From positions 344,515-408,514 of the forward strand of contig BDDD01001479.1 of the NCBI GenBank assembly GCA_001972305.1: a stretch of 64,000 nt of DNA, read 5' to 3'. Shown piece after piece: positions 1-10,113 of the stretch (its first letter is position 1; each line of letters begins with the position of its first letter). Source of the stretch: Cephalotus follicularis (taxonomy: Eukaryota; Streptophyta; Magnoliopsida; Oxalidales; Cephalotaceae). Both the position numbers and the translations under genes were made by a program. The notes beneath the pieces were generated by a model. It did not search any database. It saw only the letters and a program-made list of their open reading frames with translations, and was not told where the DNA came from.

Positions 1-345
1 ACACATAAGAGTGAGCATACATGTTTCCTATGGCGTTCTGTGCATCGAACAGTGCCCTACATGGTGCCTGGCATGCACTCATGCATGCATGATGCATGTG
101 AGCTCCTGGGTGCGAAACAACGCTATTCTCCAAGGTGAAATTAGAAATATATATGTGAGAATGTGAAATGATTGATGTCTACTCAGTGGAAAGACGAGTG
201 ATTGAAATGGAATATAGTGTAATAAATAACTGCAGTGCAGCATAATGTATTAAAGGCAGACCTCCCATGAATAGTAATATAATAGTACTGTACTGTAGTA
301 TGAATATAGTATCAATGTACGGTTGATATAGTGTCAATGTATTGT

Positions 346-528
346 ACTGTACCGGATCACCAACCGAGATGAGCCTACGGGATCACCGACCGAGATGAGC
401 CGGTAAGGCTATCTTTGAGATGAGCCTGGTGGATCACCGAGATCCCAGCCCAATGGATCACCGACCGAGATGAGCCGACGGATCACCAACTGAGATGAGC
501 CGACGGATCACCGACCGAGATGAGCCAC
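346..528 (+). repeat. Tandem repeat of about 25-27 bp in family-I LTR
   Basis: About seven imperfect units built around GGATCACCGACCGAGATGAG followed by CC and a short variable linker, with some units shortened. The other family-I copy has about four units at 39886-39985, so copy number varies between copies. Non-coding. Confidence 0.85.
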
Positions 529-604
529 ACTGACTGTTACTGTTAATGTTATTATTGTATAGTGTACTGAATGACTGTTACTGATACTGTATAATGTTTG
601 TGTT

Positions 605-775
605 CCTCTCCTCTGCCTTTAACGTCTAGAGCGCGTACATTGCTCTTCCTACGGCCGAGGAACCCGAGGAACCGGTCTGCCTAAAATGTAATGATTATTC
701 CTGTCCCGGCTCCTCTGCCTTAACGTCTGGAGTGCGTTATTGCTCCTTCTTTTGTAGGGGATGCCGAGGAAGGAT
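605..775 (+). repeat. Imperfect direct duplication in family-I LTR
   Basis: Two related segments follow each other, each with CTCTGCCTT, a TAACGTCTRGAG-like stretch, GCTC/CTTC and a GCCGAGGAA end. The same pair is present in the complete copy near 40055-40215, so the duplication predates the dispersal of these two copies. Confidence 0.6.
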
Positions 776-951
776 TTATTATGACGGTTAATGATTGTTA
801 GTGACTGTTAATGAATGTTGAGGACTGATATGGAATGAACGAAGTGTTATACTGTACTCTTATTATTGCATCTCATTGCATTGCATACTGCCTGCTACAT
901 CTGCAGCTCCATACATGAGTGAGTTGTAGTTCCTACACGACCAGTGGTCGC

Positions 952-981
952 TGACCCATTGCATTTTAATGTAATGGGTCA
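952..981 (+). other. Conserved inverted repeat (hairpin) in LTR
   Basis: TGACCCATT is followed after 12 nt by AATGGGTCA, and the inner CATT/AATG also pairs, giving a near-perfect stem of about 13 bp. The same structure occurs at 40378-40407 and, with changed sequence, at 55020-55048. A second small inverted repeat, CTGCC/GGCAG, follows at 1092-1108 and also recurs. The function is unknown. An RNA structure in the transcribed LTR is plausible. Confidence 0.6.
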
Positions 982-1294
982 GGTACAGGTGGAGCTTCGC
1001 AGCTAGCTGAGGATGGAAGCCCCGGGTGAGTCTCCTCCACAGCAGACTGACGACCAGCTTATTTATATTTTTGAATATTGTATTTCTTGACCTGCCGGTC
1101 TGTGGCAGAGTTTTTACGAACTGTTTTGAATTACATTGGGTAATATTCACACGAGTGATTATTAATTGGATTTACTCCGCATGCATCATTACATTGTTGA
1201 AAGTTTTTAATTATTCCGCTAAATTGTAAAGGAATGGTACTGTTCGTAGTGCATCAAATCTTGGGGGTTGAACCTTGGGTTTTTGGGCGTTACA

Positions 1295-4049
1295 GTATAT
1301 CTGTTTTACAGACTTTTATCTGTTTGTGTTTGGGCTTTTTAAATCGTTTTGTTATAAAGTCTGTTTGCCCTGTGTTTTGGGCCTATGTGTTTTGGGCTGA
1401 CTGATACCAGCCCGAACTTTTGGTTATGTTAGTATGTGGGAATGTTTATGTATGGGTTATGTTTATTATAATACTTTTATTCGAAACATAAATTATTTAT
1501 TAAAACAAAATCCTTATTTTATTACTTTTAAAATTCTATTTCCTTTTTCCATTATTTAAAAATCCCTTTATTTCCTTTTTCTTCCTCTTTTCTCTCCTTC
1601 TCCCGTAACTCTCTCTTTCTCCCTATCATCTCACACGGTTTCAATCCTATTTTCTATTCTTATCTCCTAAAAATCCTCTTGTTTCCTTATCTTTACTGAT
1701 TTGGTCTCCTATTCCCGTTTAGAGAGTGATATTACCATTGTTATATGTCATCCTCTCTCTGTTTGCAAAGCCACTGCCGAATTCTGCAATATAAGAGTTT
1801 GTTTTGTGTCCTTCGATTAGTCTCTGCATCAAGTTAGGTTTGTTTTGTAATCTCAATCCTTGTTGTTCAATTGGGTTATGTTTTTCTTTTGCTGGTTTTA
1901 AGGCTGTGTAATTGTTTTGCTTTCTCTCCTCTTCTGTTCCTGTTCGTAGCCAATTAACATTGTTTTGTGGTGTTTCTTCCTGTTGTTTCAGTGTCTGTTA
2001 AACCATTACAGGTTAGTAATCCTTGCTGTGATGGTTTGTTCCACATTGTTATTTTGTTTTATATTCATATAGGCTGCTAAGTTTTATTGGTTTTGGTTCC
2101 TGCATTTATATGTTCTGTCATCGCGTTCCTAAGTCTGTTAGCACCATGGATAAGTTGTAATCTGGTTTTAGCATCTGAATGTTGTTTTTGACAGTAAAAT
2201 TTGATTATAAAAGTTCAGGCATGTGTTTAGAAGCCACCATGTTTTTCCTTGAAAATAGCCACCGGTCATGGAATCATGTCAATTCTATGTTTTCCTATTC
2301 TCTAAATGCCATATTATGTCTTATGTATATGTTCATATGTCTCTGGTATAATGTTATACATGTTTGGACAGTTTCTGTATTGAAATTTCTTAGTTTTTGC
2401 TGTTCTATCGTCCAGAATAGTCGGCTGTTCTTATTGACAGTCGGCTGTCTAGCCTTGTGTAGTCGACTGTTTGTATGAATCAGTCGACTGCTTTGCTTTG
2501 CACAGTCGGCTGGACCACTGTCACAATCGATTGCATACAGTCTGGTTTGTGTAGTCGACTGGCCCTGATAATTAGTCGACTGCCAAGCTTCCTCAGTCGA
2601 CTGGTGCTCTGTAACAGTCGGCTGTTTTGCCCAGAAAATTCATGTTTTCAACTGTTTTGATCTATTTGTTTTTCGAATCGATCTGAGTCTGTCCAAAACA
2701 CTTTAATGAACCTATTTTATGTCTGTAATGATTCCGAGACCCTTATATGAATAGTTTTGTGTCTTTTAGATTGTTGTGCTACAAAGTGGAGTTTGACTTA
2801 ACAATCTTTTCGTAAATACTTTTGTGAACGCATAAGGTACAAATTTCTATTGTTCTTTGACCATATGGTTTTATCGAATGAAAATCAGTTTTGCTTTTAT
2901 TATATGATCTTCGTTTTATGAACTCGGTTATGTTTTTGAATTTGATATGTTCTGGAAAATATAGTCGGTTTTGACATTTTATGAATTTAATATTCCTGAC
3001 TTTATACGTATGTTGCGATATGAAACGATCATCTCTTTATATTGGGAAATAAATGAGTTGGTATTCGAAATATGAAATGTATCTCATGATATCGTTTGTG
3101 AACGATTTTTGAATATGTTTTGAAAAAGCTTATTTTATGTATTTCTAAATTGATTTTGATAAATCAATGAATTTGGAAATGATTAAATACTGAGTGTTTG
3201 TACCCACCTATGAGGCGTACCATAGGCATGTCATAGGCCTGGCACGGGGACATGACACTTCCGTAGCGGTGTGATTAGTCTACGGCGTCTCTCTATGTTG
3301 TGAATAAATCCCATGAGGTGGATTTATGTATCCACTATGTATGATAGAGGCGTATGAATCGATTCTAGTATATGGCATAAGTGATAAGATATGCAATGTG
3401 TGATATGATGTGATTTGAGAATTGACTTTTGTAGTGCCATAAACTTCAATTCTAATGGGCATGTGGAATTAGCACCTCCCTTTCCATATATGTTTCTGAT
3501 ATGTGATATGTTGTGTGGCTCAGTATGAAATTATGAAATTGTGATTTTGAAATGTTACGTATATGAAATTGGGTATTACGAAATGAACCTTTAAATGGTT
3601 TATTGCTTAAGAGTTATGTTACGAGTTTCATTGAAATCTTAGTTCTTTTAAATTACCATTTACTGTTTTACATTCTTTATTCGTAGTGAGGTTTGCTCAG
3701 CGTTTTGTTTTCCATGCGGCAGGTTATCAGGAGCAGCGGGGGAAAGTGTGAATGAGAGATGACCACCATTATGGATCATTAGGAGTGTGATCCTGTTATG
3801 TTTTCTGTTAGAGTTGGTCACGAACAATAAGTTACTTATGGTTTACGTTTTTAATAATTGACTATTGAAATATGTTAAATTTTCCGAATATGATAAGTTT
3901 TAAGTTTTGATCAGTTATATAATATGTTATGTTTTGACCGCCACGTTTTTAGCTAATAAAGTTATGCCTATGTTATGTTTAGTTAAGTCATGCTATGTTA
4001 TGATCTGTACTATGAACTGTGACGACTCTCGCCGTCCGGGGGTGTTACA
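1295..4049 (+). mobile_element. Element A 5' LTR (first ~19 bp displaced)
   Basis: Matches the 3' LTR at 21503-24249 along its length and ends in GGGGGTGTTACA. The first bases (TGTAATACCC) are missing because the family-I LTR sits at 1-1294. Contents in order: AT-rich stretch near 1460-1510 with TATA-like sequence, pyrimidine-rich block 1556-1640 typical of a transcription start region, a palindromic array at 2419-2624, a conserved block near 3205-3290 with GGCCTGGCACGGGGACATG, and a U5-like end. If the start region is right, the array lies in the transcribed leader. Confidence 0.85.
2419..2624 (+). repeat. 21-nt phased array of AGTCGACTG cores (A 5' LTR)
   Basis: Eleven core positions: AGTCGACTG or its variant AGTCGGCTG, with degenerate members AATCGATTG and AGTCTGGTT. 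Successive distances are about 20, 22, 21, 22, 21, 14, 14, 21, 21 and 21 nt. The 11-13 nt between cores differ from unit to unit and are T-rich. Each AGTCGACT is an exact palindrome, and AGTCGGCTG contains GCCGAC on the other strand. The arrays in the other A-family LTRs keep the same spacing, including the two short intervals. Confidence 0.9.
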
Positions 4050-4054
4050 GATTG

Positions 4055-4066
4055 TGGTTACAGAGA
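4055..4066 (+). other. Degenerate primer-binding site of element A
   Basis: TGGTTACAGAGA begins 5 nt after the LTR end. It resembles the initiator-tRNA-Met site TGGTATCAGAGC seen intact in element D, with three changes, fitting an old inactive element. Confidence 0.55.
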
Positions 4067-4221
4067 AATATGTTTTGTTTCCTTAGAAGACCTAACTAGG
4101 TTTGACCTGTGAGATTGGGTAGACTCTGGGTTAGGCTTTTTCGTTATCGTCAGTTTGATATCGTTTCTGTTTCGGTTTCTGTTTTCTTTTGGTGTTTCAT
4201 GTTCTGAGTATCTTTTCGTAG

Positions 4222-4345
4222 ATGGCACGAACAATGAATGCTTCTTGGAGGACTGCACCAGCTGAGGCTCAGGATGTCCAAAATGAGCCCTCTATGGAAA
4301 ATTTGGTACAACAGGCAATCGCTCAGGAGGTATGTCATGTAATGG
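4222..4345 (+). pseudogene. Element A gag, N-terminal fragment
   Basis: The ATG at 4222 opens a short frame after a leader of about 170 nt. It runs about 41 codons and is then cut by element B, flanked on both sides by AATGG (4341-4345 and 12829-12833). Across the repaired junction the frame meets a TAG at once, so gag was probably already broken or has decayed since. The rest of gag is at 12829 onward. Confidence 0.6.
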
Positions 4346-5411
4346 TGTCACACCCCGTTTAAAGAGAAACGACATATATGCAGTAAAGGCAATTAACACA
4401 TAAATACAGCTCATGTAAAAACCATAAAATTGAAACTTTTAACAAGCTGTCATTTGCGGAAGCATAAAAAGAAAACCATAAGCTTTAAAAACCGTAGCGT
4501 GCATCCCATACTACACGCTACCCAAAACACCCAACATTGTTAATCGCCCACGAAACAGAGCGTGATCACAGTACAAGTTCAAATCCCACCAGTAAACAGG
4601 TCCATAAAACGTTACATCAGAATCCTTTAACAACTTAGTTTATTACAGGACATGAGAATGAGTAAAACTGAGAACAATACAATAACTTGTTCTTCGGCCA
4701 TGCTAGTCCGACCGGTCCACAGCATCAATCTCTAAAGCAGGGGGATAGCCTTTGTCCTCACTTGGCTAAGTCATAAAAGTAACTCGGGATCAACATGATG
4801 CATGTCATGATATGAATGCATGAATGATGCAGTGCAGTGGATCCCAGTTCTGTCCCGTTTCTTTTGCAGGAGCAGACGTTGAAGGTGGCACCATAGCCTG
4901 CATGCACACCCAAGTGTCATGCCCTTCCTCCCATTCTGGCACCTGCATGCCTGGTATCAAGTGAGAATGCGTAACACGTATCAATCATGTCCCAAGGCGC
5001 CTGAGAAAGGCTCTAAAAAGATTCCTCTTTGCACGTTTTTTGTCAGCAGAGTAACATGCTTGGCATTCGAAGTTAACACGTCAACGTCTTTCCAAAGACG
5101 TCGATGTCTTTCACCATTTTGCAAGAGGATGTTGATGTCTTCGTATGCATCGATATGCATGTGCATGTAGCTACGTGCGCCCTTTTGCCTCATGGATGTC
5201 GACGTGATTCCAAAGGCGTCGACGCGTTTCCCCAAGAACAGCTTTGTTTTAGCCTTTTTAACATTCTTTTAGCATATAACTCTAAAATTCAACATTATAG
5301 GAATTTTGGAAAAACATCACCAAATTCGGAAAGTCAATCATTTTATTAATTCCACAAATAAAGTACAAGTACATTTTGAAATTATATTACATGAAAATCT
5401 CGGGCGTTACA
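4346..5411 (-). mobile_element. Element B 3' LTR, internally deleted
   Basis: Same ends as the 2712-bp partner at 10117-12828 but only 1066 bp long. The sequence is colinear to about 4848 (partner about 10612), then jumps to partner position about 12262 and is colinear to the end. The lost part contains the distal GTCGAC array; the proximal one is kept at 5075-5227. Plus-strand right terminus is CGGGCGTTACA, followed by the complement of the polypurine tract. Confidence 0.9.
5075..5227 (-). repeat. Phased ACGTCGA(T/C)GT array (B 3' LTR, proximal)
   Basis: Cores such as ACGTCAACGTC, GACGTCGATGTC, GACGTCGACGTG and GGCGTCGACGCG recur at about 20-30 nt with unrelated spacers. It lies about 185-340 bp from the LTR 5' end on the minus strand. 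It matches 12494-12646 in the partner LTR. Confidence 0.85.
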
Positions 5412-5428
5412 TCCACCCCTCCTTCAAG
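5412..5428 (-). other. Polypurine tract of element B
   Basis: On the minus strand CTTGAAGGAGGGGTGGA lies immediately upstream of the 3' LTR, the expected position of the plus-strand primer for reverse transcription. Element D has nearly the same tract at 56442-56455. Confidence 0.85.
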
Positions 5429-5456
5429 GAATTTCGTCCTCGAAATTAAAACAAAT

Positions 5457-6791
5457 CTAAAACAAGTGCGGGTAGCGTTCTCGGATATCCTCCTCACGCT
5501 TACAAGTTGCTTCATCAGATCGATGGAACTGCCACTGAACCTTGACCATGGAGATGGTTCCGTTCCTCAAAATCTGCGTCTTCCGATCAAGAATCCTCAC
5601 AGGCAACTCTTTGCAAGATAGATCATCTTGCATCAGAACAGTATCATGATCCAGGACATGTGACGGGTCTGGGATATATTTCCTCAGCATAGATACATGG
5701 AAGACGTCGTGCACGTTCCATAGTGCGGGAGGTAAAGCAAGCTTCTAGGTGACCTCTCCGACTCTCTCCAAAATCTCGAAAGGACCAATGTAGCGAGGAG
5801 ATAATTTTCCCTTTCTCCCAAACCTTTGCACGCCCTTCCATGGTGAAACCTTCAAGAACACATGATCACCCACACTGAAGGTTAAAGGCCTTCTCTTGAC
5901 ACTGTCCGCATAGCTCTTCTGCCGGCTCTGAGCAGCAAGCAGCTTCTTTTTGATCGACCTGATCTTTTCTGAAGTTTCCTCCACTAATTCAGTCCCGAGT
6001 AAAGGTCACGCACCGACCTCATCCCAACAGATAGGAGATCGTCACTTCCTCCCATACAGTGCCTCAAAAGGTGCCATGCCGATACTGGAATGATAACTGT
6101 TATTGTAAGAGAACTCTATCAAAGGGATATGATCCTCCCAAGTACCAGCAAAATCAATAATGCAAGCCCGTAGCATATCCTCCAAGGTCTGGATGGTACG
6201 CTCAGATTTCCCATCTGTCTGCGGGTGGAAGGCAGTGCTCAGGTTCAGCTTCGTCCCAAAAGCTGTCTGAAATCTCTTCCAGAAGTTGGAAGTGAAGATG
6301 GCATCTCTATCACATACGATGCTGACTGGAACACCGTGCAGTCTCACTATCTCCTTTACATACAAACAAGCTAGCTTGCTCGCAGAATCGGTGACATGTG
6401 TAGGCAGAAAGTGTGCTTATTTGGTGAGTCTGTCCACGACAACCCACACGGCGTTGTGACGGTTCTGAGTCAGAGGAAAACCAGAAACAAAATCCATTGT
6501 AACATGTTCACACTTCCACTCTGGAATTGGCAATGGTTGTAGCAAACCTGCCAGTCTCTGGTGCTCGGCCTTAACTATCTGGCAAGTCAAACACCTTGCC
6601 ACATACTAGACGATCTCTCGTTTCATGCCAGGCCACCAGTAACACTTCTTCATGTCTTGATACATTTTAGTAATACCAGGATCAATACTGCACAGAGATT
6701 TATAAGCCCCGCGAAGTAGCTCATCCTTCAGTCTTGGTTCAATCGGAAGACACACACGTCCCTGATACCTCATAATACCATCAGCATGCAC
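5457..6791 (-). pseudogene. Element B integrase with chromodomain-like tail
   Basis: Pieces at 6606-6791, 6417-6602, 6042-6365, 5745-5984 and 5457-5714 form one integrase separated by stops or a frame slip. The CxxC of the N-terminal zinc finger is kept (CLTCQIVK), but both positions where chromovirus integrases carry histidine read Y and D (AYKS, SIDPG). The catalytic core shows D in MDFVSG, D in CDRDA and E in GKSERTIQ. The tail has HDVFHVSML and ends RERYPHLF, typical of Del/Tekay chromodomains. It is inactive because of the stops and the altered zinc finger. Confidence 0.85.
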
Positions 6792-7493
6792 TCAAAAATC
6801 AGACTCCGAATCCAGGTTCTCTCGGATCCGCTGCAATTCAAGATCATGTGGTTGTGCATCCCTGATGTGATCCATTAACACAGGCTGTAGTCTCATGTCG
6901 GCTAGAAAGATCCCCGGTGACTGATTAAACGGAGACCATTCTTTGAAGTCTTCCAGCATCTTCCATTGCGACACCATCGCATTGGCAAGCATAGCCTTGC
7001 GGCTCAAGGAATCAGCGACCACATTCGCTTTCCCCGGGTGGTACTGGGCACTGCAATCATAGTCATTAAAGAATTCCACCCACCTGCGCTGCCTCATGTT
7101 CAGTGTGTCCTGACAAAACAGGTACCTCAAGCTTTTATGATCGATAAAGATCTCAAACTGCACCCCATAAAGATAGTGCCTCCACTTCTGAAGAGCGAAG
7201 ACAATAGCTGCAAGCTCAAGGTCATGAGTCGGGTAGTTTTCTTCATACGGCTTTAGCTTCCTCGAGGCATATGCAATCACTCTGCCTCGCTGCATCAATA
7301 CACAACCCAAACCCTTACCTGATGCATCACTATAGACTGCAAAGCCTTCATTACCATCAGGTAACGCCAAGACAGGAGCGAAAACCAACCGATCCTTCAG
7401 TTCACAAAAACTAGCCTCACAGTCTTCGTCCCAGATAAAAGGAGTCTTCTTCTGGGTCAGTCTGGTCAAGGGCTCAGCTATCCGTGAAAATTT
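6792..7493 (-). pseudogene. Element B RNase H
   Basis: Ty3 RNase H directly downstream of RT. Visible motifs: [11 protein letters not shown] with the first catalytic Asp, [11 protein letters not shown] with the Glu, and IDHKSLRYL with the third Asp. The connection region with [15 protein letters not shown] follows. The frame is open from 7469 to 6792. It is separated from RT by a TAG near 7492 and ends in a stop before integrase. Confidence 0.88.
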
Positions 7494-8250
7494 CTAGATG
7501 AACCTCCTATAATATCCTGCCAAACCAAGGAAACTGCAGACCTCCGTCACATTCTTCGGTTGCGGCAAGTCTCGTACCACTTCAGTCTTTGACGGATCCA
7601 CCGTCAAGCCTTCTCCAGATACTATGTGACCGAGAAAGATCTCATGGTCAAGCCAGAACTCGCACTTGCCGAACTTAGCATACAACCGATGCTCTCTAAG
7701 AACTTGCAATACTAGCCTCAGATGATGAGCGTGCTCCTCCTCGCTCCTCGAATATACCAGTATGTCATCAATAAACACAATGAAAAACTGATCCAAGTAT
7801 GGTCGGAATATGTCATTCATCAATGACATGAAAGCTGCCGGTGCATTGGTAACACCAAACGGCATCACCAGGAACTCGTAATGACCATACCGTGTCCGGA
7901 AGGCAGTCTTCTCAATGTCTCCTTCCCTTACTCTCAGCTGGTGATAACCCGATCTCAAATTGAGCTTGGAAAACACCCTTGATCCTTGCAACTGATCAAA
8001 CAACTCCACAATGTGGGGTGAAGGATATTTATTCTTGATAGTTGCCTTGTTCAACATTCTGTAGTCGATGCATAGCCTCATCGACCCATCCTTCTTCTTG
8101 ACAAACAGTACAGCCGCACCCCACGGAGAAACACTGGGTCTAACAAAACCCTTATCAATCAGGTCTTATAACTGTAGCTTCAGCTCTCGCAACTCAGCAG
8201 GAGCCATCCGATAGGGTGATTTAGAGATAGGAGTCGTTCCAGGAACAAGA
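7494..8250 (-). pseudogene. Element B reverse transcriptase
   Basis: RT fingers and palm: the [12 protein letters not shown] motif, [25 protein letters not shown], and the catalytic FIDD box in [12 protein letters not shown] near 7762-7779, where the first residue is F as in most plant Ty3 elements. The thumb ends at [13 protein letters not shown] stop near 8165 interrupts the region just upstream of the fingers. The 195-residue open stretch covers most of the domain. Confidence 0.9.
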
Positions 8251-8499
8251 TCAATAATGAACTCCATACTCCTCTTCGGTGGTAAGGATCCCAAGTCATC
8301 AGGTAACACAACTGGAATTTCCACCAAACTCAAGCCTTTCTCCTTCCTACGATCAATCACATACGCCAGGTATCCCTCGCATCCCTTCTCCAGGTATCTT
8401 GATGCTCGAATAAAAGATATGATCGGTGTCAAGAACCCCTTGTCTCCCTTGACCTGAAAAGTCGTTCCATCGGGCAGGCAAAAATCCACAGTCTTATGG

Positions 8500-8865
8500 T
8501 AGCAATCCATACGAGCACGGTGTGCCGATAGCCAATCCATCACCAATATAACATCGAAATCACAGATGGGCAGCACAATCAAATTTGCATACAAAGGAAT
8601 GCCTGCCATAGACATCTCACAACTCCTATATACCGAGTCAGTATACATGGAAGTCTCAGTCGGTGTACTCACATCAAGTATGTATGACATGCAGTCAGGG
8701 GTGACATCTAAACAAGATGCAAAACGTTCAGATATAAAGGAATGTGATGCTCCAGAATCCATCAGTACCCTAGAAGAATAACCATATATATACAGAGTAC
8801 TTCCAACAACAGAAGTCGACTCTGGAACCTCTGTCTGAGCAAGTACAAAAATTCTACCTTTTGCG
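8500..8865 (-). pseudogene. Element B aspartic protease
   Basis: The active-site motif MDSGASHSF (near 8729-8763) sits in a retropepsin-like context, followed by DFDVILVMDWL, which plant Ty3 proteases share. It is in the same open frame as the second Gag zinc knuckle (8166-8996), so Gag and protease were translated as one polyprotein. The active-site triad reads DSG rather than DTG. Confidence 0.8.
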
Positions 8866-10007
8866 ATGCCCTTGCCGGTATCCCCCCTCTGTGACAGTCC
8901 CGCCGTCGCACCGCTGCTACTCCCCGGTCCAGTAGGCGCTGTAGTAGGACTCTTTGGACAGTCCTTCACTGAATGGCCAGGTGCCCCGCACCTCAAGCAC
9001 CAACCATTAAATCTCCAGCAGTCCTTCTGTTTGTGGCCTGTACGACCACAGTAAATGCATCCTCCAGATCTAGCATTACTCCCTCGGCTAGGAGTACCCT
9101 GTGAAGCTGTCTGTTGAGATTTGTTCTTCGACGACTTGGTCGGAGAACCACCATCTTGCCACTTTGACGATGCCGGTCGGGACTATGTAGGACGCTGTTT
9201 ACTCTCCTTTGTACGAGCTCATTCAGCCCGATCCTCACTGGATATCGTCTCCAACAATCTGGCTTTCTGAGCAACCTCCACAAAATTCCTCAGCTCTATA
9301 GCTCTAATCCTTGACTGAAGATCCGGTCGCAAACCTCTCAGGAATCTTCGTATCTTCTTTGCTTCATCAGCTACCAGATAAGGTGAATGTCTGGCCAGCT
9401 CCATGAACCTTGCTTGATACTCAGCCACAGTCATCTCACCCTGTCGCAACTCCAAGAGCTCAGTCTCTCATCGCTCTTGCTCAATATGCAGAACATAAGT
9501 CTCCAAGAACTCCATCTAGAATCTGTCCCAAGTACTTTCCAGTCTTTGTGTTTCCCATTTTGCCTTAACCATTTCCCACCAATGAGTGGCCTCACCCCAT
9601 AGGCGGTACACAGCAAATTTCAGTTTCTGGGCATCTGTACAGTCCATCACCTCAAAAATCTTCTCCAGGTCTTGCAGCCATCTCTCAGCAATCGTAGCAT
9701 CAAGTTCTCCCTTGAAGCTGGGTGGATTCAGCCTCATGAACTTCTCAATATCTCTTCCAAAATGGTTACCATCCTCTCCTGGGCAAAGGCCGGGAGCCCT
9801 ATTTTGCGGTCGAGCTTGCGCGTAATGCTGGCGCATCTCCTCCGCATTATCCCTGTTAAAGGCCATATGTTGCTGAAAGTAGTCCGCAATCCGAGCCATC
9901 GGGTCTCTGTAATTTTGGGGAATATCCATCCCTTGCAGAACATTTGTTTCTTCAGGGGCATTAGCTTCAGCAGCTCTAGCCCTAGCTCGAGTTCTCCTTC
10001 GGTCCAT
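8866..10007 (-). pseudogene. Element B Gag (capsid-nucleocapsid)
   Basis: Starts at the ATG at 10007 (MDRRRTRARAR), 94 nt inside the primer site. The retrotransposon Gag domain is recognisable by AERWLQDLEKIF, WGEATHWWEMV and the later ARLLETISSEDRAE segment. Two adjacent CCHC zinc knuckles (CIYCGRTGHKQKDC and CLRCGAPGHSVKDC, about 8960-9065) bind genomic RNA in such proteins. Stops occur near 9515, 9467 and 9217. Element D Gag starts almost identically, so B and D are close relatives. Confidence 0.87.
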
Positions 10008-10100
10008 TGTTCCTATAAGAAGGATGACAGTCAGTCACGACTTAAGGAAATAATTCATTAATTGCCAAGGAAAGTATCCTAGCTAAGCATATATGGAATA

Positions 10101-10113
10101 TGCTCTAATACCA
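10101..10113 (-). other. Primer-binding site of element B
   Basis: The minus strand reads TGGTATTAGAGCA 3 nt inside the 5' LTR. It matches the initiator-tRNA-Met complement with one C-to-T change relative to TGGTATCAGAGC. Confidence 0.85.

Larger units (their letters stand above)
1..1294 (+). mobile_element. Family-I LTR (3' part), probable solo LTR
   Basis: This is the 3' portion of a long LTR whose 5' end lies outside the window. It aligns by eye with the last part of the complete copy at 37519-40712: the same GATCACCGACC tandem units, the same duplicated block around TCTGCCTTTAACG, the same hairpin near 952-981, and the same terminus TTGGGCGTTACA. It ends exactly where the element A LTR begins without its first 19 or so bases (TGTAATACCC...). 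The simplest explanation is that this LTR inserted into the A 5' LTR and that GTATA (1295-1299) is the right copy of its target duplication. The left copy would lie upstream of the window. No coding sequence. Confidence 0.75.

Noticed and set aside
2419..2624. CRISPR-like array (short repeat with unique spacers)
   Set aside because: Repeat of 9 nt and spacers of about 12 nt are far below CRISPR size, the context is a eukaryotic LTR, and there are no cas genes.
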